Of a stretch of DNA of 64,000 nucleotides, positions 60,386 through 64,000 are shown piece after piece (position 1 is the first letter of the stretch; each line of letters begins with the position of its first letter). The notes beneath the pieces were generated by a model. That model ran no database searches, was not told the origin of the DNA, and saw only the letters and a list, made by a program, of their open reading frames with translations. This DNA comes from Candidatus Krumholzibacteriia bacterium. GTDB taxonomy: Bacteria > Krumholzibacteriota > Krumholzibacteriia > JAJRXK01. The position numbers and the translations under genes were made by a program. The stretch covers positions 1 through 64,000 of the forward strand of contig JAOZPE010000003.1 in assembly GCA_029932915.1 (NCBI GenBank). The letters are read 5' to 3'.

Positions 60386-62593
60386 CTAGAAGCTCCAGCT
60401 CACGTAGCTGGACGAGGTGAAGTAGCGGCGGTCGCGGTCGATGCGGATGACCCGCGGCGGCCCGAAGGCCCACACGTAACCCAGATCGAGGCCCAGCACG
60501 AGGCGCTCGTGCAGGAACTTGCTCTGGCCCTTCAGCCCGATGCGCAGGTCGCCCTGGGTCTCCTCGCTCTGGCCTCGAAGGAGACGGTAGACGTGGCTGG
60601 TCTGCACCGAGGCGGTGTAGCCGAAGACGGGGATGTGCAGACCCAGCTGCAGACGCTGTTCATCCTGCCGGCGCGAGACATCGTCGGTGTACGAAAGGCT
60701 CTCCACCCCTCCCACCATCTCCTTGGTCCCGCCGCGGGTGCGGTCGACCACGTGGCTCACCGAGAAACCGACCGCTCCGGGAAGAGTGATGTCCAGATCG
60801 GTCTTCATCTGGGTACGCTTGTAGAACTTGTCCCGGCGGTTGATCTCCGGCACATAGGAATAGTGGTAGTCGGTGTAGTCGATGCTGAGCTGGTAGCTCT
60901 GCCCGAAGCTCACCGCCGGGGTCATCGTCCACTTGTAGTCGCCGGTGACCTTCCAGGTATCCAGATCGCGGTTGTTGTTGGCCACCTGCAGGGCATCGAG
61001 AAAGATGTTCGAACTGGTCTTGTAGGAGGCGGCCAGGGTCACGTTCACCCGGTCGATGGCCTTGGAGCTCAAACGACTCTCGTAGCGGTTGCTCAAGACG
61101 TCGGTGTTGGAGGTACCGGTGGCCAGCTTGTAGTCGTAGATCTGCTGGGCGAGATCCTGGGCGTAGATCAGGCGCAGGCTGGTCGCTCCCAACAGATACT
61201 GGTCCATGGTGAAGGAGATGTTGTCCGAGACGGTGTAGTGGCGGCCGCGAAGCTCCCCCGTATCGGGAGGACGCCGGTCATCCCAGCGCTCGTTCAGACC
61301 CAGCGATACCTTCAGGCTGCCCGCCCTGGCGTAGCGGAAGAACAGGTCGCCCTTGAAGCTCTGCCCCTGCTCGGGCACGAAGCCCTCCTGGCTGAGGGTG
61401 TACTGGGTTTCCTTCTTGTCGATCCCGTAGCTCAGTCTGGTGCGGATCGAACGGAAGATGCGGGTGTCGGCCGCCAGTTGGATGCTGGTGATGTTGCGGG
61501 TCTCCTTCTCGTGGCCCACGATCTTCTGGTTGGTCTCCGGGTCGAAGATCGCCACCCCGCGGTAGTCGGTCTCGTAGTCGAGCCGCTTCTCGTTGAAGGC
61601 CTGCCGGCTCATGCTCACCGAGAAATTCCGATCACCCAGGCCGTGCCACTGCAGGGCGACGCCGAGGGTGTCGCTGATGGTGGTCTTGGTGGCCTCCTGG
61701 GCGTCGCTGCCGTCGACGGCGGCCGACAGCTTCTGAGGCCCCGCGGCCGTGTTGAGCCCGGCGCTCATGCTCAAGCCGAAGGGACCGAAACGGCGGCCCA
61801 GGGCGCCGCTGAAGACCCCGTTGTTCATGGTCTGGTCGGTGGCCCCCGATCGCGAGCCGGAGATCACCTTCTTCTTGTTCACCCCGCCCTGGATCGACCA
61901 CTTGCCCGAGAAGTTGGACGGCCCGAGGGTGCCGCCGCCGGAGAGCTGCGAGTCGAGTTTGGTGTCATCGGACGAACTCGGCTCGAAGCCCTCGCGGGTG
62001 GTCCGGTTGTGATGGGTGGCCAAAGCCATGTTGAAACGGCCCCACTCGCCCATCGTCCGGTTCCAGTTGCTCGAGAACGAGCGGTTCTTCTTCTCCTGGT
62101 TGGTGGTCGGCTCCCGGGAACTGTCCAGGTGGTAGTGGGTCACGGTCCGGAAGCCGCCGAGCACGAACAGGGGCAGGTCCAGGTCGAGACCGGGCCCGTA
62201 GCTGGCCTTGCTCGAGTTGTAACTGCCCTTCACCGAGGGGCGATCCTTCGGGCTCGATCCGGCGAAGTCCAGCCAGCGCAGGCCCTTCATCTGTTCGATG
62301 AGGGCCAGGATCGAGTCGGAGAGCGCCGAAGCCGACGCGGGTGCGATACGGGTGCTGTCCCCGGCGTCCCGGGCCAGGTCGGAGAGACCGGGCTGGCCCT
62401 CGAGGATCTCCTCCTCCTCCACCTGCGCCACCGTGCTGTCCACCGATCCCTCCTGTGCCGGCGAAGCGTCATCCACCGGACCCTCCTGCGCGCGCGCCGT
62501 CCTGGCCCCCATGCCCCAGCAGACCAGGACCCAGGCGGCCAGCACCACCGACGCCGCCAGCCGCGTCCGCGTTTCTCCCATGGCCCTGCTCAT
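60386..62593 (-). CDS. outer-membrane beta-barrel protein of unknown function
   Basis: A 735-residue protein with a signal peptide (LAASVVLAAWVLVCWGMGARTARAQ). Then come an acidic region (about 28-100) and some 600 residues of alternating amphipathic strands rich in Tyr, Ser, Thr and Asn, for example FSGKWSIQGGVNKKKVI and QSYQLSIDYTDYHYSYV. It ends RRYFTSSSYVSWSF, with the C-terminal Phe recognised by the BAM complex. Strand count suggests a large barrel; no plug or TonB box is evident. The ATG at 62593 overlaps the rsmA stop (ATGA); earlier track residues are rsmA out of frame. It is followed by two lipoproteins, which could be its partners. Confidence 0.82.
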   Translation of the reverse strand: MSRAMGETRTRLAASVVLAAWVLVCWGMGARTARAQEGPVDDASPAQEGSVDSTVAQVEEEEILEGQPGLSDLARDAGDSTRIAPASASALSDSILALIEQMKGLRWLDFAGSSPKDRPSVKGSYNSSKASYGPGLDLDLPLFVLGGFRTVTHYHLDSSREPTTNQEKKNRSFSSNWNRTMGEWGRFNMALATHHNRTTREGFEPSSSDDTKLDSQLSGGGTLGPSNFSGKWSIQGGVNKKKVISGSRSGATDQTMNNGVFSGALGRRFGPFGLSMSAGLNTAAGPQKLSAAVDGSDAQEATKTTISDTLGVALQWHGLGDRNFSVSMSRQAFNEKRLDYETDYRGVAIFDPETNQKIVGHEKETRNITSIQLAADTRIFRSIRTRLSYGIDKKETQYTLSQEGFVPEQGQSFKGDLFFRYARAGSLKVSLGLNERWDDRRPPDTGELRGRHYTVSDNISFTMDQYLLGATSLRLIYAQDLAQQIYDYKLATGTSNTDVLSNRYESRLSSKAIDRVNVTLAASYKTSSNIFLDALQVANNNRDLDTWKVTGDYKWTMTPAVSFGQSYQLSIDYTDYHYSYVPEINRRDKFYKRTQMKTDLDITLPGAVGFSVSHVVDRTRGGTKEMVGGVESLSYTDDVSRRQDEQRLQLGLHIPVFGYTASVQTSHVYRLLRGQSEETQGDLRIGLKGQSKFLHERLVLGLDLGYVWAFGPPRVIRIDRDRRYFTSSSYVSWSF

Positions 62594-63432
62594 CGCGTCC
62601 GGTGACCTCCACTCAACCACGCGTCCAGCCGCAGGAAGTCCTGCAGGCTCAGCTCTTCCGGACGGCGACGGGGATCGATCCCGCACTCCTGCTGAAGACG
62701 CTCCAGACGTGCATCGTCGACCCCTCGGCGGCGGCGCAACACGCCGCCGATCTGCTTGCGGCGCTGCGAGAAGAGTTCCTTCACCAGCTCCGTCCCCCTC
62801 TGTCCCAGTTCGACGGGATCCTCCCGCGGCCGAAGTTCCACCACCGCCGATTGCACCTTGGGCGGAGGCAGGAAGGAGCCGGGACGAACCGTCAAGCGCC
62901 GGCGGCAGTGGAAACGGGCGGACATGAGCACGCCGAGGATCCCCCACTCACGGCTTCCCGGTCGGGAACACAGGCGTTGGGCCACGTCGGCCTGCACCAT
63001 GAGGACGGCGCCGCGGAACGCCGGACGGGCCGCCGCCTCGAGCAGGCCGAAGAGAACGGGGCTGGTGACCTGATAGGGAAGATTCCCCACGAAGGCCATG
63101 GGCTCCTCTCCCACCAGCTCGGAGAGATCCTCCTGGGCGATGTCACAGCGCCGCACGGTCAAAGCCTCCCCCGCATACTCCTGGGCGAGCAGATCGGCCA
63201 TCCGCCGATCGAGTTCCAGGGCCTCCACCCGCAGACCTGCGGCCAGGAGCGGACCGGTGAGCGCACCGGCACCCGCCCCGAGTTCGACGACGGTGGAAAC
63301 CTCCATCTCACGGACCAGATCCACGATCCGTGCCAGAATGCGCTGATCCACGAGGAAGTGCTGTCCCAGACGTCGATGGAGACGGAAGCCCCATTTCCGG
63401 AGCAGTTCCCCCTGAGAGCTATGCTGAGCCAT
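62590..63432 (-). CDS. rsmA: 16S rRNA (adenine(1518)-N6/adenine(1519)-N6)-dimethyltransferase
   Basis: Dimethylates two adjacent adenines in the 3' hairpin of 16S rRNA during 30S maturation (KsgA). The 280-residue protein has the family start RRLGQHFLVDQRILARIVDLV, SAM-binding VVELGAGAGALTGPLL, LELDRRMADLL, and catalytic VGNLPYQVTSPVLF. The C-terminal domain carries FSQRRKQIGGVLRR. The start could be the ATG at 63432 or a GTG 3 codons earlier; neither has a clear ribosome-binding site. Promoter and a UUCG-type hairpin lie upstream, and it leads the unit with the barrel and lipoprotein genes. Confidence 0.96.
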   Translation of the reverse strand: MAQHSSQGELLRKWGFRLHRRLGQHFLVDQRILARIVDLVREMEVSTVVELGAGAGALTGPLLAAGLRVEALELDRRMADLLAQEYAGEALTVRRCDIAQEDLSELVGEEPMAFVGNLPYQVTSPVLFGLLEAAARPAFRGAVLMVQADVAQRLCSRPGSREWGILGVLMSARFHCRRRLTVRPGSFLPPPKVQSAVVELRPREDPVELGQRGTELVKELFSQRRKQIGGVLRRRRGVDDARLERLQQECGIDPRRRPEELSLQDFLRLDAWLSGGHRTR

Positions 63433-63597
63433 CGTTCCCACGGCGGTCGAAGCCGCCCGTTGCGGAGTCCGCGGCCGGGAAGAACGCGATCTCCCCGCGA
63501 ACGGAGCCCCGTGGCCCGAATGGACGCGCCGTCGGGCGCATCAGCCTTAGCACAGCTTCGCTGGGATACCTCCGGGAGGGGAGCACCGAGAGGAAGC

Positions 63598-63616
63598 GGC
63601 TGCCCCGAAGGCAGCC
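63598..63616 (-). promoter_or_regulatory. leader hairpin with UUCG loop upstream of rsmA
   Basis: GGCTGCC and GGCAGCC pair over 7 bp around TTCGG. It starts about 10 bases into the predicted transcript of a leader of about 190 bases, too early for a normal terminator. Confidence 0.5.
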
Positions 63617-63632
63617 CTCGGAAGGAACATCG

Positions 63633-63662
63633 AGCATAGCACCGGCCACCGCGGACTGTCAA
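63633..63662 (-). promoter_or_regulatory. sigma70-like promoter of rsmA
   Basis: Perfect TTGACA, 18 bases and TATGCT on the minus strand. The TTGACA contains the tatD stop codon, so this promoter lies at the very end of tatD. Confidence 0.65.
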
Positions 63663-64000
63663 CCGGAGGAGGCCTGCGGCGGAGGCAGGGTCGAGGGTGC
63701 CAAGTCGTTGAATCCACTGGAGAAACGCACGTCGAAACAGGCCGCGAAGGAGTTGGCCACCACCGCCGCCAGCTCGTCCAGGTCGAGGCCGCAGACCGCG
63801 GCCAGACGCTCGGCGGTCTCCCTCAGATAGGCCGGCTCGTTCCGCTTCCCCCGCCAGGGCTGGGGCGGCAGCCACGGGGCGTCGGTCTCCAGCAGGAAGC
63901 TCGAGGCGGGCAGGCCGGCGATGGCCTCCGGCAGCCGGGCCCGGCGATAGCTCAAGGGTCCCCCGATCCCCAGCAGGAAGCCCTCGGAGACGGCCCAGCG
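63659..64000 (-). CDS. tatD: TatD-family metal-dependent hydrolase, partial (N-terminus beyond window)
   Basis: TatD proteins are metal-dependent 3'-5' exonucleases or deoxyribonucleases. The last 113 residues are visible. The frame is open to the window edge and reads GFLLGIGGPLSYRRAR, then the family signature SFLLETDAPWLPPQPWRGKRNEP, whose Asp is a metal ligand, then AYLRETAERLAAVCGLDLDELA. The tracked 98-residue ORF starts at an internal codon. About 20 C-terminal residues (Ser/Pro-rich) extend past the conserved part. The stop codon overlaps the rsmA promoter. Confidence 0.9.
   Translation of the reverse strand, partial: RWAVSEGFLLGIGGPLSYRRARLPEAIAGLPASSFLLETDAPWLPPQPWRGKRNEPAYLRETAERLAAVCGLDLDELAAVVANSFAACFDVRFSSGFNDLAPSTLPPPQASSG

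Noticed and set aside
59249-62605. Plus-strand ORF of 1118 codons
   Set aside because: Antisense to the two lipoproteins and the beta-barrel protein, which have signal peptides and a barrel-type C-terminus on the minus strand.
1-64000. tRNA, rRNA, CRISPR or insertion-sequence signals
   Set aside because: Read through on both strands: no cloverleaf with a TTCGA arm, no regularly spaced repeats, no transposase or integrase motifs. Small RNA genes without obvious structure could still be missed by eye.

Overview
The window is GC-rich chromosomal DNA from a diderm bacterium. Almost all real genes lie on the minus strand; only sodB, the rqcH-like gene and a CPBP protease gene are on the plus strand. 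An outer-membrane barrel protein, Mla lipid-transport genes, several lipoproteins, SecDF, and large DUF4159 and DUF4175 proteins together suggest a little-cultured lineage of the broad FCB group (Krumholzibacteriota or Eisenbacteria-like). That placement is inference from gene content only. No tRNA, rRNA, CRISPR array, insertion sequence or phage gene was recognised. Layout, from low to high coordinates (minus-strand transcription runs the other way): 1-5847 mlaE-mlaF-mlaD-radA-ispD-ispF-ddl (ddl cut by the edge); 5911-7607 dnaB; 7771-8434 sodB; 8516-12954 yicC-gmk, then rpoZ-coaBC-uracil-DNA glycosylase; 13081-14484 rqcH-like; 14587-25038 rpmE-DUF1385-prfA-prmC-trkH-murA-selB and a GAF/HD-GYP gene; 25109-26497 rho; 26710-28143 TPR lipoprotein; 28159-30198 priA; 30254-37710 five-gene two-component/c-di-GMP cluster; 37870-40445 nnrD-tsaD; 40514-41610 CPBP protease and a zinc-ribbon protein; 41628-49287 DUF4159-DUF4175-TPR-unknown periplasmic protein; 49461-54583 large NtrY-like kinase and a small secreted protein; 54661-57551 secD-secF; 57571-58740 YibQ-like deacetylase; 58928-63662 rsmA, beta-barrel protein and two lipoproteins; 63659-64000 tatD fragment. 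Genes are packed with 4-base stop/start overlaps (ATGA, GTGA, TTGA), so many neighbours are probably translationally coupled. Sigma70-like promoters can be read directly in several gaps (for example TTGACA-16-TATACT before secD and TTGACA-18-GATAAT before the zinc-ribbon gene). Two genes, mlaE and priA, share TATACT-6-ATG, which predicts leaderless mRNAs. The most unusual region is the signalling cluster: two paralogous proteins join a histidine-kinase core to a C-terminal GAF plus HD-GYP module in one chain, one with an altered HD-GYP active site. They are interleaved with two single-domain receivers and a receiver-GGDEF protein, behind a possible sigma54 promoter and a small coupled ORF. Other points of interest are an in-frame TrkH-lipoprotein fusion, omega and DnaB subunits with long atypical tails, a structured rpmE leader, and the DUF4159/DUF4175/TPR envelope cluster.
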